Shown piece by piece: positions 23,540-36,351 of a stretch of 64,000 nucleotides of DNA (position 1 is the first letter of the stretch; every line of letters starts with the position of its first letter). The translations under genes were made by a program, and so were the position numbers. The notes beneath the pieces are model-generated. The model was not told where the DNA came from, made no database searches, and saw only the letters and a program-made list of their open reading frames with translations. This stretch comes from Inia geoffrensis (Eukaryota; Chordata; Mammalia; Artiodactyla; Iniidae), in NCBI GenBank assembly GCA_036417435.1, contig CM070899.1:70376501-70440500 (forward strand), given 5' to 3'.

Positions 23540-23905
23540 TTTACTATAAATCTCTTTCTGTGCTGTCTTGAGTTTATCTCTATACCTTGAGACTATGCTC
23601 TGCTAAAAAACAAAACTGACATCTTTGTGGCTTAACACATAAAAGTTAGTTTCTCTTTCCCATAAAGTCTGCCGTTATATGGCATGGCACCCTTCTAAGG
23701 GTAGACTTAGAAGTCTAGGCTGTTTAAATCTTGTGGCCTTGCCATCTCAGTAAGTAGGTTCCACTGTTGCCGCAGCAGGTGAAGGGAGAGCAGAAGGTTT
23801 ATATATTGGCTTTTCAATGCTTTAGTCTAGGATGAACACACATTATTTCTAGGCACAGTCTGTTGGCCAGAACTAGTGCAGTGGCACTGCCAAACTGTAG
23901 GAGGG
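23540..23905. other. Unclassified old repeat-like sequence
   Basis: The stretch GTGGCTTAACACATAAAAGTT, then CTCTTTCCCATAAAGTCTG and CTTGTGGCCTTGCCATCTC has the look of an old LTR or DNA element, but I cannot name it or find ends. Confidence 0.3.
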
Positions 23906-24575
23906 CACTGAAATGTGGATGAGCATGTGAATAAACAGTGTGTAGTAAATGCCTCTGTCACACAAATAAATGAGCCTAAATGAAACAAACTGCTGTACAA
24001 TATAGTGATAGATTATAGTCTTTTGTTAATTTTATTGAAAGATTCTGGCTCTTGTACTTGGTCAGATGGAATGTTCTTTTAAGAATACATCCCTTCATAT
24101 AGCTGTTATTTGAGAGAAGAAAAATTATTTGTGAATTTGGGAAAGGAATTTGTTTTTATATAGGAAGTAACATGAAGAGAGTTGTAGTAATGGAAGTGGG
24201 GTAAGTGGTTAAGGAACACAAACCTAACTACTGAAATGAGGATATCTTATAAATTTCGTTGTGTGTTTACTTATAAGTTTAGGTACTTTCCTCTACTAGA
24301 AACATAACAGTAAAACACTATCATTCCATACTCAATGCATTTGGATATTTATGTCCTGCTTATTTTTTCTACAGAGGAATTGAGGTGGTTTAATTATACT
24401 TGTTATCTTATTTGTTGGATGCACGTCATTGATCAACATAAAATCATAAAGTTTAAAGCAGTTAGATGAATTTACTGAAAGAAGCAATAAATAAGAAAAT
24501 ATTTCAAATAATTTTTATGAAACCAGGTTTTTGGGTTGTTAAGATTCTTACTGATAATAATGAAAATAGTGATAA
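23906..24575. other. AT-rich intergenic sequence, nothing recognised
   Basis: No gene or nameable repeat. Confidence 0.4.
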
Positions 24576-24579
24576 TGAT

Positions 24580-24745
24580 GATAATCATAGTTAACAGTTA
24601 CTGAGTACTTGTAACCTGCCAAACACTGTTCCAAGCAGTTTACTTGTATTATCTCTTTTAATTTTACACTAATCCTTCTCTGTAGGTTAGTTAGTATTTT
24701 AAAGACAAGGAAATTGAGGCACAGCCGTGGTAAATGACTTGCCCA
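24580..24745 (+). repeat. MIR SINE relic
   Basis: A well-preserved MIR body: TACTGAGTACTTGTAACCTG, CAAACACTGTTCCAAGCAGT, ATTATCTCTTTTAATTTTAC, GACAAGGAAATTGAGGCACA and TGACTTGCCCAGGTAAC. Confidence 0.88.
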
Positions 24746-25480
24746 GGTAACTTGATGCACATGCATATAGGCATGTATGCAATTTATGTATGGAAGGAAA
24801 TTAAAATTACCTGTACACCCCTCCATCATCCTCCTACTGATAAGGCCCTAATTTACTCTGATTCCCAAAGTAGAAATCCAGGGCTATGACATAGGTCTCC
24901 TGACCCCTAGATTAGGTTAAAAAAATCATGCCTTATAGCCAAACAGCTGTTACTTAATCTGTTGAAAATATTTAGATTGCCCTTTCAATTCTTTGGACAA
25001 AAAAATTTGTTTTCTGGGTTATAATACTGCTATGGAATAGGAATTAGGGTAAAGTGTTAGGCTTTCATGATATGTGAGCTCTAGAGGCAAATAGCCAAAA
25101 AGGATGCTAGCTCTAGTGCAATATTTCATTTTGAAATATTAGAGGAATAAGAGAAGTCTATAACTCATCTAGACTCTTGTGAAGGCTTATATTTTTAAAA
25201 GATAAAATAATATGTCAAGTTTTGTTTTAATTGGCTCTCTGTGAAAATGCTTTTGTGTCATATAGAGTACCCCAAATAATTACAGGCTAAATGTAAATAA
25301 TGTATTGATATAGGTGCTCTAGAAGAGTTGGTATAGATGAATTTATTGAATATTCAATCATTCACCCATATTCCTTAAGGCAAAACTTTGGAAATGAATT
25401 ATTAGTTGGTACTATTAGCTGGCAATTTGGGTGGGTACGCTAAACAATTATGTTTTATAACCCCATTTGTTTTTGATATT
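24746..25480. other. AT-rich intergenic sequence, nothing recognised
   Basis: No nameable feature. Confidence 0.4.
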
Positions 25481-25629
25481 ACCTACCATATTTTTTAAAA
25501 GTTACATATTAAAAACAAGGAATATACAGAGAAAAATATAACCCATTATACTGATAATATAATGTATTATCAGTAAGGATTAACAAGATTAATATTTCCA
25601 TTTCTTTTCTAAATTCATAATCTTTACTG

Positions 25630-26115
25630 AAAGATATGAAGTCACCTTTCCACTCCTTCCCAGTACTATCTTCTCCTTATGTCTCCTCCAGAGTCAACCT
25701 CTATTATGAATTTGGAATATTTTCTTCCACTTTCTCAAATTAAATCTTAACTCCTTATGTTTATGCATAAATAAATACATTTAAAAATTATATAGATGGT
25801 AACATAGTAAATATCTTTTTAACTTGCCTTTTTAAACTTGTTGGTATGTTTAAAATCTGTTTTCATACATTTCGATCTAGTACTTACATGTTAATTGACC
25901 TTTCCTTGGATATATCTTCCTGGAAGAAATGGAATTACTGGCTTGAATGATTGTGCTTTTAAAAACTTCATTAGATAATAGTGAATTGTTCTCCAAAGTG
26001 GCTGTAGTAATATATTCTCCCATTAGCATACAGAGAGTTCCCATGATTTCCCACATATTTGGCAATATATGGTAGTAATACATTTTAAAAATTGCTTTAT
26101 TCCCCCAACTTTTAA
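25630..26115 (-). mobile_element. Ancient L1 3' end (L1M/HAL1-like), minus strand
   Basis: Resembles the antisense 3' region of old L1s: TTTCCACTCCTTCCCAGTAC, ATTTTTAACTTGCCTTTTTA-like text, GGAAGAAATGGAATTACTGG and TTGTTCTCCAAAGTGGCTGT. Heavily diverged; ends are approximate. Confidence 0.55.
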
Positions 26116-26775
26116 TTGTTTTCAATTTTTAAAATTGATTTACTATATATCTTTAATTTTCTTGGCAACCATATAAGTTTGTCTACTTTTTACCAGGCAG
26201 CATTTTTATTATGGTAAATGGATGGCAGATATGTTTAAGAAAACTATTCTTAAATATGTTATACTCTCAAGTAATAGAATTAAACTTGATAACTATTTTA
26301 TAAATAGAATTACCATATCTGTTTAAGATTAATTTATTCTAATTAATTCAATGACCTACATTAAGTCCAAGTTATAGTCTAAATAAATTATATGCTTGTA
26401 TATTATAAATGAACATGTATATCATGTATATTGTCTATAAAATCCATCCATCTATCTATAGTTTATAATGTACAATATAGGCAGGTTCAACTTCCAGACT
26501 GTTTACTTTGTCTTTCCTGTATACTTTGCCTCCCACTGCTGTCCTTCAAATCATTGCAGTTTGCCCTGAAGATAAATTCACAACTAGAACTTTTCATTTA
26601 GTTAATTGGTACTTTTTTTTTGCCACTGAGTTCTCATTCAACTGGGTAATGAAACTGAAAATTGCTTCACTCAGAATCTCATTTAAGGAAGACAAACCAT
26701 AAACATGGCAGTACATTACTTAAAACTAATATGGAGATAAGATAGCCCTTGACCTTAGTTCGAAAAGTCATGCCT
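26116..26775. other. AT-rich intergenic sequence, nothing recognised
   Basis: Contains no feature that I can name. Confidence 0.4.
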
Positions 26776-26779
26776 GAGG

Positions 26780-28622
26780 TAGAACTTTTGGTATGGCAAC
26801 ATGAGGAAGTCAACAAATTCTTTTCTCAAGAAGTAACTAGAAGCAAACTAGACGTTTTGTCAAAAACAACCATTTCAGAGCTCTGGAAATCTACCAGAGG
26901 CATGTAACAAAGTGAGACGTGTTAATTCATGAAAAATTACTGAACTTTAGGAGAGATCAGTGGGAAGTTGTGACGTTCTTGCCTAGGGCTATTCCCTTGC
27001 TTCCCAGTTTGTATAATGCAGTTATTGTACCAGAGTGGGGCAGGCTAGAAAAACCAGAATCTTTACTTTTGCAGGGGTCTTTTTTGATTTGGAGTGAAAG
27101 GTGAAAAACCTGTACTCAGCAGTGTTGTGAGTAAAAGTAGTCAACTTGATGGCAAGCTACCAGGGAAGGCCAATAGCTCAGCTAGCCTGAGGTTGCCATT
27201 CTGGCTGCAGCAAGCAGCAGACAGAGACCTAGACAAAATTTTAACAAGAACAACCAGGAAATGAGGTAGTCATAGGAGGGCTTGATAACCTTCCTCTTGT
27301 TCCTGGAAGACTGCATAAGTGTTCATGAGAGACTGAACAGAATACAGACTTTTCACATATCATAGGTGTTCTGGGAAGCCATGTAGAATGAAAAATTTAC
27401 TTGGAGGGGGTCAACAACAGATTTGAGATGGCAGAAGACTCAATGAACTTGAGGATAGGTCAAAAGAAATGATCCTGTCTAAGAAATAGAAAGAAGAAAT
27501 ATTGAAGAAAAATGAACAGGGCCTAAGAGAGCTATGGGACATCATCAAGAATAAGAGCATTTATGCAATGAAAATACAGAAGGAGAAGAGAAGAAGAAAA
27601 AGAACAGAAAAATATTAGAAACGATGGCTAAAAACTTCTAAAATTTGTTGAAAAATATTAGCATGGAGTATTACGTAGCTCAATAATCATCAATTAGGAT
27701 AAACACAAAGAAATACATGTTTCAGAATAAAACTTTTGAAAGACCAAGAGAAAATCTTGAACATATCAAGGGAAAAAGATAAAGGGATAACAGTTAACGG
27801 AATGGCTGATTTCTCATTATGAGCAATAGAAGCCAGAGGGCAGTGGCGTAGTATATTCAAAGTGTGAAGACAAAACAAAACAAAAACCTTGCTACTCAGG
27901 AAATCTATATCCAGCAAAATTATCTTTCAAGAACAAATGAGGGCAAATAAACACATCCCTAGGTAAACAAAGACTGAAAGAATTTGTATAAGGAGAGCTT
28001 TTGTACAAGAAATACTAAAAACTTTTAGCTATTTAGACTGAGAGAAAGTGACATGGCGAGGAAACTCAAATCTACGAAAAGAAATTAAAAGTACAGGAAA
28101 TGGTAAATAGACAACATAAATACATATATTTTCTATTTCTTTTTCTTAATTTTATAAAGAATGTAAGACTTTATAAAGCAAAGTATGATTGTTTAAAAAT
28201 ATATATAAATGAAATATATATGACAACTGCAGCACAATGGAGGGAAGAGGAAATAGAGCTATACTGGAGCAAATTTTCTATATTTTACATGAATTAAATT
28301 CAGGAATTACTAACCTGAAGCAAATTGTGATAAATAATCCATACACAAGTCTCCAAGAAAATAATTTAAATAAATGTAGTAATATATCAAGATGCATTAA
28401 AATATTAAACTAAAAAGTTTTATGTAACACAAAAGAAAACAGTAAAGGAGGAACAGGGAAAGAAAGACATGACAAAAAACTAACAAAGATGTAAACCAGT
28501 CATATCAATAATGACATTAAATGTGAATAGGCTGAGCACTCATATCAAGAGGCAGAGATGATCAGATTAGATAAATAAATCAAGATCCAACTATATGCTC
28601 TCTATAAGAGACACACTATGGA
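26780..28622 (+). mobile_element. Ancient L1, plus strand: 5' UTR, ORF1 remnants and start of ORF2
   Basis: Eroded L1M-type element. Likely 5' UTR at about 26780-27420. ORF1 C-terminal and spacer text at about 27480-28100 includes AAATCTATATCCAGCAAAAT, CATCCCTAGGTAAACAAAG and TACAAGAAATACTAAAAACT. The start of ORF2, the endonuclease N-terminus, lies at about 28510-28622 (ATGACATTAAATGTGAATAG, then CTCTATAAGAGACACAC). No long frame survives. It ends abruptly at the next L1 piece. Confidence 0.7.
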
Positions 28623-28624
28623 TT

Positions 28625-29260
28625 CAGGAGAGTGATGTCATGGTGGTGTGAGACACTCCCTTTGTCGCTTCCCTTTAGTCTACAACCAGTAAAACATGTA
28701 TAACTCAACAAAGTTGAGTTCCTCTGCTCAACACGCCAGGATGCCAGAGTTCCACACACCTGCATGTCTGAAGGTGGAGGGACTGGAAAATGTAGAGAAG
28801 GAGGAACTGGGGAAACAGTGGAGGCTGTGCACAGGATCCTGGCCTCCCAGCCATAGAGGCTGAGCCCACAGCCCCAGAGAACCTGGTAGCAGCAGGGGAG
28901 GTGGTGATCATAACTCTGGCCTCCTGGCCTCAGTGGTGACTGTGGCCACAGGGAACTGGGCAGCAGTGGCACTGGGCCTGCGACCCTGGTCCCTCTAGTT
29001 GCAGAGGGAACTGTGACTCTGGTCCCCCTGACAGAGGTGGTGCCCGTGAACTCAACAACCTCAGACATGGCAGAGGCTGCGACCCTGGCTTCCCCCCTCC
29101 CTTCTCCTGTGGTGGTGTTGCCCATGACCCAGGAAACCCCAGACACAGTAGAGGCACCCACCATTCTGTTGACCCATGTGGTGATGCCAGCGACAGCAGT
29201 GACACTGGCAGCAGCAAGTCACCAGTGACCCCAGAGGCACAAGCAGGGACAATGAGGGCA
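28625..29260 (+). mobile_element. L1 5' UTR with degenerate internal tandem repeats, GC-rich
   Basis: Begins with an L1 5'-end-type motif (GTGATGTCATGGTGGTGTGAG, then ACTCCCTTTGTCGCTTCCCT) and continues as GC-rich, imperfectly tandem units carrying CCCATGAC/CCCGTGAAC-type and GCGACCCTGG motifs. This is the L1 promoter region. It gives rise to 175- and 182-codon minus-strand open frames that are low-complexity and not genes. Confidence 0.6.
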
Positions 29261-29469
29261 ATGGGCAACACTTCTGGCTGAGGTGGGGGAGGGTGGAAAG
29301 AGCTGATTTTCAAACATAGCCAGAGGCAGCTCAGGTAAAAGAAACCAAAAACGTGTGCTATACTGCCACCTAAAGTATTTACTACCTGATCCTTTATAGG
29401 AAAAGTTGGCTGACTCGTAAGGCAAAAATACATTGGGAGAGGGGTGGCTAAATGCATCTATACTGGAAA

Positions 29470-29640
29470 TGAAGGAATAAAACTGTTTTTATTGATATGA
29501 TCCTATAGATAGAAAATCCCCAAATTAACTACTAGAAGTAATTAACAAGTTTAGCAAGTTCTCAGGATGTGAGATCAGTATTAAAATATCAAGTGTATTT
29601 TGTTCATAGCAATGAAGAAAGATTCTTAAGAACATCAATG
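29470..29640 (+). mobile_element. L1 ORF2 fragment (reverse-transcriptase region)
   Basis: AAACTGTTTTTATTGATATG, GATAGAAAATCCCCAAATTA, AACAAGTTTAGCAAGTTCTC and TAGCAATGAAGAAAG follow the order of L1 ORF2 just after the reverse-transcriptase active site. The piece lies about 200 bp after the 5' UTR fragment, so most of ORF1 and ORF2 has been deleted if both belong to one element. Confidence 0.65.
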
Positions 29641-30990
29641 TGCCATACGTTGGAGTCGGCTCTCCATCATTTGATGGCAGCTCTCTTGACATGATGGCTG
29701 CTGTAGCTCTTAAAATGGTTGTACAAAGTCCCTAATTCCTAAATTAAACCATTGCAGAAGGAATTCCACAGAGTGGCTCCTGTTCTTCTATCCAAATTCT
29801 GATGGATACAGTAAGAAATTTGAATTTAGAATACTAAGTACAATGGGTAGGAATTGAAGGGTTTAATAAAGATTTGATTCATGTTTTTGTAATATTATTC
29901 TTTTTTACATCCAGTCAAGATCCTTTGATTCTAAAGCCTTAATGGCATGCAGGCTCTATTTCTGACTAGGTATTTGCCCAGTCTTTATCTTTGGACAAAA
30001 ATTCTTACTCATTGATATGGCAACTAGGTGTTCTTTCTACCTTGGCTTGAAGCCCTGAATTCCAAACTCATTTCAACTAATCAACATTGTATTTGATTTT
30101 AGCTCTTTGCCTGAACATCACACAGTTTACTTTTTTTCTGGCCTAGCTCCTCTGAGTTCTGCCTACCACTGATCATGACCAAATGACCAAACATACACAG
30201 CATTGTGAAATAAAAATATTGTTTTCTTACTTTTGTTTCTCAGAAGACTAGTTCCTTTGAACCTGGTTAAAAAATTGTGTTCTGGAAACTATATATTTCT
30301 TATGAGCAATGATTTTTATGACAGTATACGAGTTCATCTCAGATATTACTACATGAAGACTACACCTGCCAATAATTAATGCAATAAAAATGATGGTTCT
30401 AAAATATGATTACTTTTCAAGCCACTTTCATGAGTCAAAGGATCTTTGAGTTAGACCTTGAGCTTACCTGATATTTTTTCAGAAAAAAATCAGTCCTTAC
30501 CAGAATTAATGAGAAAAATGATAGTGCTTTGCCTGATAGACCAATCAGAAGATGCCTGACTTTTATTCCATTTCAGTAGTAAACTATAAATGCCTACAAA
30601 AACTGAAAGGTTAACATTATAGAAATATGGAGAACCATTACCATTGATTTTAGCTACAGATAGTACTCAAGGTACTAATATAGTAGTTAAATTATATTCT
30701 GTTCTGCATCTATGTACAAGCACCGTTTGTCATAAGCAGTCATACTGACAATCTGCAAAACTGATTAGAAGGCCATTGGGCTGGCAAATAGGAGTACAGG
30801 CTTTAGCCTAGATGTATCAGTAGATGGGCAAAATAATGCATTGCTAAACTAGGGTCTTTATTACAGAGGTAAAAAATGTTATATATGACCAACTGAAAAA
30901 AACAAATAATTCAAAAAACAGCCGCAATAAATAAAAACAAATCAAAATCCTGATGCCCCAGACTTGTAAGGTATATATGAATTAACAAGG
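29641..30990. other. AT-rich intergenic sequence, nothing recognised
   Basis: About 1.3 kb without a nameable feature. A GC-richer stretch at about 29645-29790 has no recognisable family. Confidence 0.4.
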
Positions 30991-30993
30991 TAC

Positions 30994-31348
30994 TGTAGAC
31001 TGAACATTTGTGTCCCCCCAACATTCATATGTTAAATCCTAACAGCCAGTGTGATATTTGAGTTTGGGCCTTTGGGAATTGATTAGGTCATGAGGGTGGA
31101 GCCCTCATGAATAGGATTGATACCTTTATAAAAAGGATCCCATGGAGCTCCTTTTTGCTCCTTCTACTACGTGAGGACACAGCAAGAAGATGGCCGTCTG
31201 TGAACCAGGAAGTGGTCTCTTACCAGGCACTGAATCTGTCTTGATTTTGGACTTCCCAGCCTCCAGAATTGTGATAAATAAATTTCTGTTGTTTATAAGC
31301 TGCCCAGTCTATGGTATTCTGTTATAGCAGTCCAAATGGACTAAGATA
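30994..31348 (+). mobile_element. MaLR-type solo LTR (MLT1/MST-like), plus strand
   Basis: Starts TGTAGACTGAACATTTGTGT with CCCCCCAACATTCATATGTT, continues with GAGGACACAGCAAGAAGATG, AGCCTCCAGAATTGTGATAA, the poly-A signal ATAAATAAA, TTTCTGTTGTTTATAAGCTG, and ends GGACTAAGATA. This is the typical layout of a MaLR LTR. No internal region. Confidence 0.82.
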
Positions 31349-31448
31349 GAAGGTATACAGGGAATTTAAAGATTGTTATTTGACTAATTTAGAATAAATA
31401 CTTGGATATAGAAGATATAGTACAATTTCATTTTATGTAATACCGTTT

Positions 31449-32066
31449 GTGATAGGCAGAATTCTAAGATGGCCCCTTAAGATCTGGCCCCTGGTAAACA
31501 CACACCTTATCCCAATTATTCAGTCAAACAGTAATTCAGGTGCTGCTGTGAAGGAATTTTGAAGATGCAGTTAAGGTCCCAAATCAGCCAACCCTGAGAT
31601 AGAGAGATAATCCAGGTGGGCCAGCTTTAATCAAGTGATCTCTTTAAAGCAGAGATTTTTCTCTGGCTGGTCACAGAAGATGAAGTCAGAGATACAAAGC
31701 ATGAGGAATATTTGACCTGCTGTTTCTGAGTTGAAGATGAAGAAGACTGCATGGCAAGGAATGTGGGCAGCCTCTAGGAGCTAAGAGTGGTTCTGGCTGA
31801 TAGCAAGCAGGGAAATAGGACTTCAGGCCTACCATAGCAAAAAGGTGAATTTTGCCAGCTCCAAGAACGAATTGGCTTTCCCCCAGATCTGTTACACAAG
31901 AACTCAGCTTGGCTTACACCCTGATTTTAGCCTTGTGATACTCTGAGGAGAGAACCTAGCCAGGCCATGCTGGATTTCTGACCTACAGAACTGTAAGTTA
32001 GTAAATGGATGCTGTTATAAGCCTCTAAGTGTGTGATCATTTGTTACGTGGCAGTAATAACTAACA
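31449..32066 (+). mobile_element. ERVL/MaLR-type solo LTR, plus strand
   Basis: Starts TGTGATAGGCAGAATTCTAA, has GAAGATGCAGTTAAGGTCCC, ATCCAGGTGGGCCAGCTTTA, GGCAGCCTCTAGGAGCTAAG, CTGATTTTAGCCTTGTGATA, TTCTGACCTACAGAACTGTA, and ends TGTTACGTGGCAGTAATAAC. This is a second old LTR about 100 bp from the preceding one. Confidence 0.75.
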
Positions 32067-32072
32067 CTTCAC

Positions 32073-34470
32073 TTATTTGGAAATAGCAGTTACCATTTTA
32101 TTTCCCTTTCTAAGGGCCAGGTCTGAAATAATTTCATGATATTTATTAACCTTTATGAAACTTCAAATTAAAATATTCTATACCGTAGTTCACTAATTGA
32201 GGGCAAATGGGGATGTATTAACGCATTTTATATCTCAGCATTTTCTTCAGGGTAGTACTTCGGCAATTTGTTCCCCCGGGAAATCTATTTTAATGAAGTC
32301 ACCTTGGTACTAATCCTGAAATATATATATTTCAGTCAAAGCTTAACATACTGACTCAAAATATATGATTGTTTATCCATTAGAGAAGGATTATAGCTAT
32401 CAGAACAGGAAATACTCTCATTATATGCTCTAAATATAATTGTAAGACCTTCACTATTTTCATGGATGTGACAATATCAATCTGATTAACTGCTGCAACT
32501 TACCTCCCTAGGGTGTATGACATAGATTATTCATCCAGGGTCTATGTTGGTGACATTGACAACCATTACTCATGATGACTGATATGAGTCATAAATGTAT
32601 GATTGATGGAGAGCACTGCCAGAAAGTTTCTACATGGATCCACAAAGCCTGTAGTTATTACCAAACATCTTCTTGATTTACATTTGGAGGTGACTCATTT
32701 GAATTAGTGCATAACTACCAATGACTCTCAGAGAAGAGCATGGAAAAGTACAGGCCTACCTATAATCTAATTTAGTCTCAATCAAAGCAACAATTCAAGT
32801 TTAGTCTCAATCAAGGAAATCTCCAACTATTCGTACTCATTTCCAGGACCATGAAGTTTTGGTTTCCTAGGCTGATTTGTACGGCAAATTGCTTTGTGAC
32901 CTTGAACAAGTCTTTAAGTATCTTTTCTTCTTCTAAAATAGTAACAAAATTGAAATATCTGAAGTTGTCTCTTGACATTGCCTTTTTTAAATGGCAATGA
33001 GAGACTTAGAGGGATGGGACAGAAAGCCAAATCATCACAAATAATAAAATTAATAGCTCATCAGATATTTTTTTTACTGGTGTTGCATCAGAGCTGAAAA
33101 AGAAAATTCTTGGCTATAAATTATTTTATCTCAGAGTCCAAATTATCAGATAAAATACAGTGAATTCAAATGTATTTCCAAATGGGTTTCAATCTAAAAA
33201 AAATATTTTATTAATCATTACTGACTTGAACCAATAAAAATCAATCAAAATTTGTAACAACAACAAAAAAGTACAGAACCTAGAGGTTCTTTTGAAATGT
33301 AGAAAATAATCAAGTAGGCAGTACTAAAGATTTATTTATCATGTCACAGTGTAGAATTATGCAAGGGACACCACTAAAAAACCTGACAAACTCTTTCAAG
33401 GCAAGAAATAAAATCTAGTCCAACTATTGCAAGAAAAAATGAAAGTAAATTTTGACTAATGAGACTTTTAACTACTTTAAATTTTAATTTTAGCATTTAC
33501 TTCTTGGATTTTATACCTATTTGCTTGCTTACGAATATTCCTGACCTATTTTATCAACTGTAACTTGGATAGCACTTTTAGAATTGTAGTTTTAAATTAA
33601 ATGCATCCAATGTATGTAGACAATAGGAGCTGCATACTTTCTATGCTGCATTGAAAATGCAGTTTTCATAGCATATTTTAGTGTGACTTTTCTATCCTGA
33701 ATAAAACCTATTTCACAATTGTTTCAACTTTAAAAATTTGTTACTGAAGTTTTATATGCTTATATATATTCTTTCTATCTTGATGTCAGTTTAAATCTTC
33801 CTTCCACATGTGAGGACTTTATTAAGATTTCCAAAATATGAACTCAAATCAAAGTGACAGGAAATAGGATTTTTAGAAAGAAGACTAGTGTAGAGGCTCC
33901 TGCTGTCTCATGGAAAAAAATGACAAAATAGCCTTTAAACTAAAGGAGACAGATCATGGTCAATATTGAACTAGCTAAATGACATGAAATTGAAATCAAA
34001 TCCACATAGGTAAGGTACAGGAATAAAACTTCCTTTATTTTTCTGTAAAAATTTCACTTCATGGGAGGGAGTTAGAGCAGCTGACCTGCCATCTATCCTG
34101 CATGGGTGCAGAGGGAGACCTTTTAGGGAAGAGAAAAGAATCAGGTGACCTGATCTAATTTCAGTTGGAGTTCTGAATAAATATACTAATGTATTTTTAT
34201 CTCTGAAATGTCCTTAACAGAATGTCCCTCACTAAGGATTAGCTATTCTAAGTAAAACCCAAGGGCTAAGACTTGGCTTCCCAGAGAATGTCACATAGGC
34301 TTTTCAACACTCTGGAGTATAGAATGAACATGTTTTATAATCTAAACACTTTCTTCAGTGTGAAGAACTCCCTGAATCTCATCTATTCTGGGCATATCCT
34401 GGATAGGGAAGGAAAATTATGGGGAACTGCCTTTGATGATTTAAACTTCGGTTTGCTTTAACTGAACCTC
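32073..34470. other. AT-rich intergenic sequence, nothing recognised
   Basis: The second-longest stretch here (2.4 kb) without an identifiable repeat. No believable open frame. Confidence 0.45.
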
Positions 34471-34920
34471 CTTTTAAAAAATTTTTATTTTTGTATTATT
34501 TTTTAATTGAAGTATGATTGACTTACAATATTATGTTAGTTTTAGGAATACAGCATAGTGATTCAGTATTTTTGCAGATTATACTCCATTATAGGTTATG
34601 ACAAGACAGTGGATGTAACTCCCTGTGCTATACAGAATATCCTTGTTACTTATGTATTTTATACATAGTAGCTTATATCTGTTGGCCTTCCAACAGATTT
34701 GGCCCTCCCTGTTCCCCTCTCCTCTTTGGTAACACAGGTTTGTTTTCTATATCTGTTTTGCATATACATTCATTTGTGTTATTTTTTAGATTCTACATAT
34801 AAGTGACATCATACAGTGTTTGTATATTTCTGTTTCACTAAGCATAATATTCTCTAGGTCCATCTACATTGCTGCAAATGGCAGTATTACTTTATTCTTT
34901 TTTATGGTTGAGTAGTATTC

Positions 34921-34922
<2 letters not shown>

Positions 34923-34961
<39 letters not shown>
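34923..34961 (+). repeat. (GT)n microsatellite within L1
   Basis: About 19 GT units inside the antisense ORF2 end of an L1, at the place where related copies read AGTAGTATTCCA...GTATACA. Confidence 0.97.
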
Positions 34962-34962
<1 letters not shown>

Positions 34963-36128
34963 TGTGTATACACACACCACATCTTCTTAATCCATTGGTC
35001 TGTTGATGGGCACTTGGTTTGCTTCCGTGTCTCGGCTATTATAAATAGTGCTGCTATGAATTTGGAATGCATGTATCTTTTCAAATTAGTGCTTTTGTTT
35101 TTTCCAGATACATATCCAGGAATGGAAATTCTAGATCATATGGTAGTTCTATTTTTAATTTTTTGAGAAACCTCCATAGTTTTCCACAGTGAGTGTACCA
35201 ATTTACATTCCCACCAACAGTGTACAAGGGTTCCCTTTCTCCACATCCCCTCCAGCATTTGTTGTTTGTAGACATATAGATGATAGCCATTCTGATAGGC
35301 CTGTGATAATATCTCAATATTGTTTTGATTTGCATTTCTCTAATAACTAGTAACGTTGAGCATATTTTCATGTGCCTGTTAACCATTTCTATGTTTTCTT
35401 TGGGAAAATATCTATTCAGGTCTTCAGCCCATTTTCTGATTTTTTTTTATATTGAGTTGTATAAGCTGTTTGCATATTTTGGATATTAATTACTTGTCAG
35501 TTGCATCATTTGCAAATATTTTCTCCCATTCCATAGGTTGTCTTTTTGTTTTGTCAGTGGTTTCCTTTGCTATGAAAAAGGTTTTAAGATTAATTAGATC
35601 TCATTTGTTTATTTTTGTTTCTGTTTCTTTTGCCTTAGGAGACTGATTCAAGAGAATATTGCCATAATTTATGTCAAAGAGTATTCTGCCTATGTTCTAG
35701 GAGTTTTATGGTTTCAGGTCTTTAAACCATTTTGAGTTTATTTTTGTATATGGTGTAAGGTAATGTTCTAATTTCATTGTTTTACATATGGCTGTCTAGT
35801 TTTCCCAGTGTCACTTGTTGAAGAGACTGTCTTTTCTCCATTGCATATTCTTGCCTCCTTTGTCATACATTAGTTAGTTAATCAAAAGAGTGTGGGTTTA
35901 TTTCTGGGCTCTCTACTCTGTTCCATTGATCTATGGATCTGTTTTGGTGCTAATATCAGCTGTTTAAATTACTGTAGATTTTTTAGTGTAGTCTGAATTC
36001 TGGGAGGGTTATACCTACATTGTTCTTTTTTTTCAAGACTGCTTAGGTAATTTGGGGTCTTTTGTGTTTCCATATGAATTTTAGGATTACTTGCTCTAGT
36101 TCTCCAAGAAATGTCACAGGTAGTTAGC

Positions 36129-36309
36129 ACAAGGAGATCAGCTCGGTGCTTTATGACCACCTAGAGGGGTGGGATAGGGTGCATGGGAGGGAGACACAAG
36201 AGGGAGGAGATTGGGGATTATGTATATGTATAGATGATTCACTTTGTTATAAAGCAGAAACTAACACACCAGTGTAAAGCAATTATACTCCAATAAAGAT
36301 GTTTAAAAA
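36129..36309 (+). mobile_element. Short 5'-truncated L1 3' end nested in the older L1
   Basis: Plus-strand cetartiodactyl L1 3' UTR: AGGAGATCAGCTCGGTGCTT, then GATTCACTTTGTTATAAAGC, CTAACACACCAGTGTAAAGC, and the terminal ATACTCCAATAAAGATGTTTAAAAAA. It interrupts minus-strand ORF2 and is followed by a 21-bp tandem duplication (36310-36351). Confidence 0.85.
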
Positions 36310-36351
36310 AATGGATAAGGATTGCATTAAAATGGATAGGGATTGCATTAA
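36310..36351. repeat. 21-bp tandem duplication at L1 nest border
   Basis: AATGGATAAGGATTGCATTAA is followed at once by AATGGATAGGGATTGCATTAA, differing at one position. It adjoins the A tail of the nested L1 end and duplicates a piece of the host ORF2. Confidence 0.9.

Noticed and set aside
28616..29457. Minus-strand open frames of 182 and 175 codons, and a 71-codon plus-strand frame
   Set aside because: They lie in a GC-rich, internally repetitive L1 5' UTR. The translations are low-complexity Ser/Thr/Pro/Val with no domain, and overlapping frames are equally open.
29641..29790. Possible gene fragment (GC-richer piece with a short reading MAAVALKMVVQ)
   Set aside because: The frame is short and stops quickly, and I cannot match it to any protein family.
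34902..35084. Open frame with a poly-(Thr-His) stretch
   Set aside because: It is a translation of the (GT)n repeat inside L1 ORF2.
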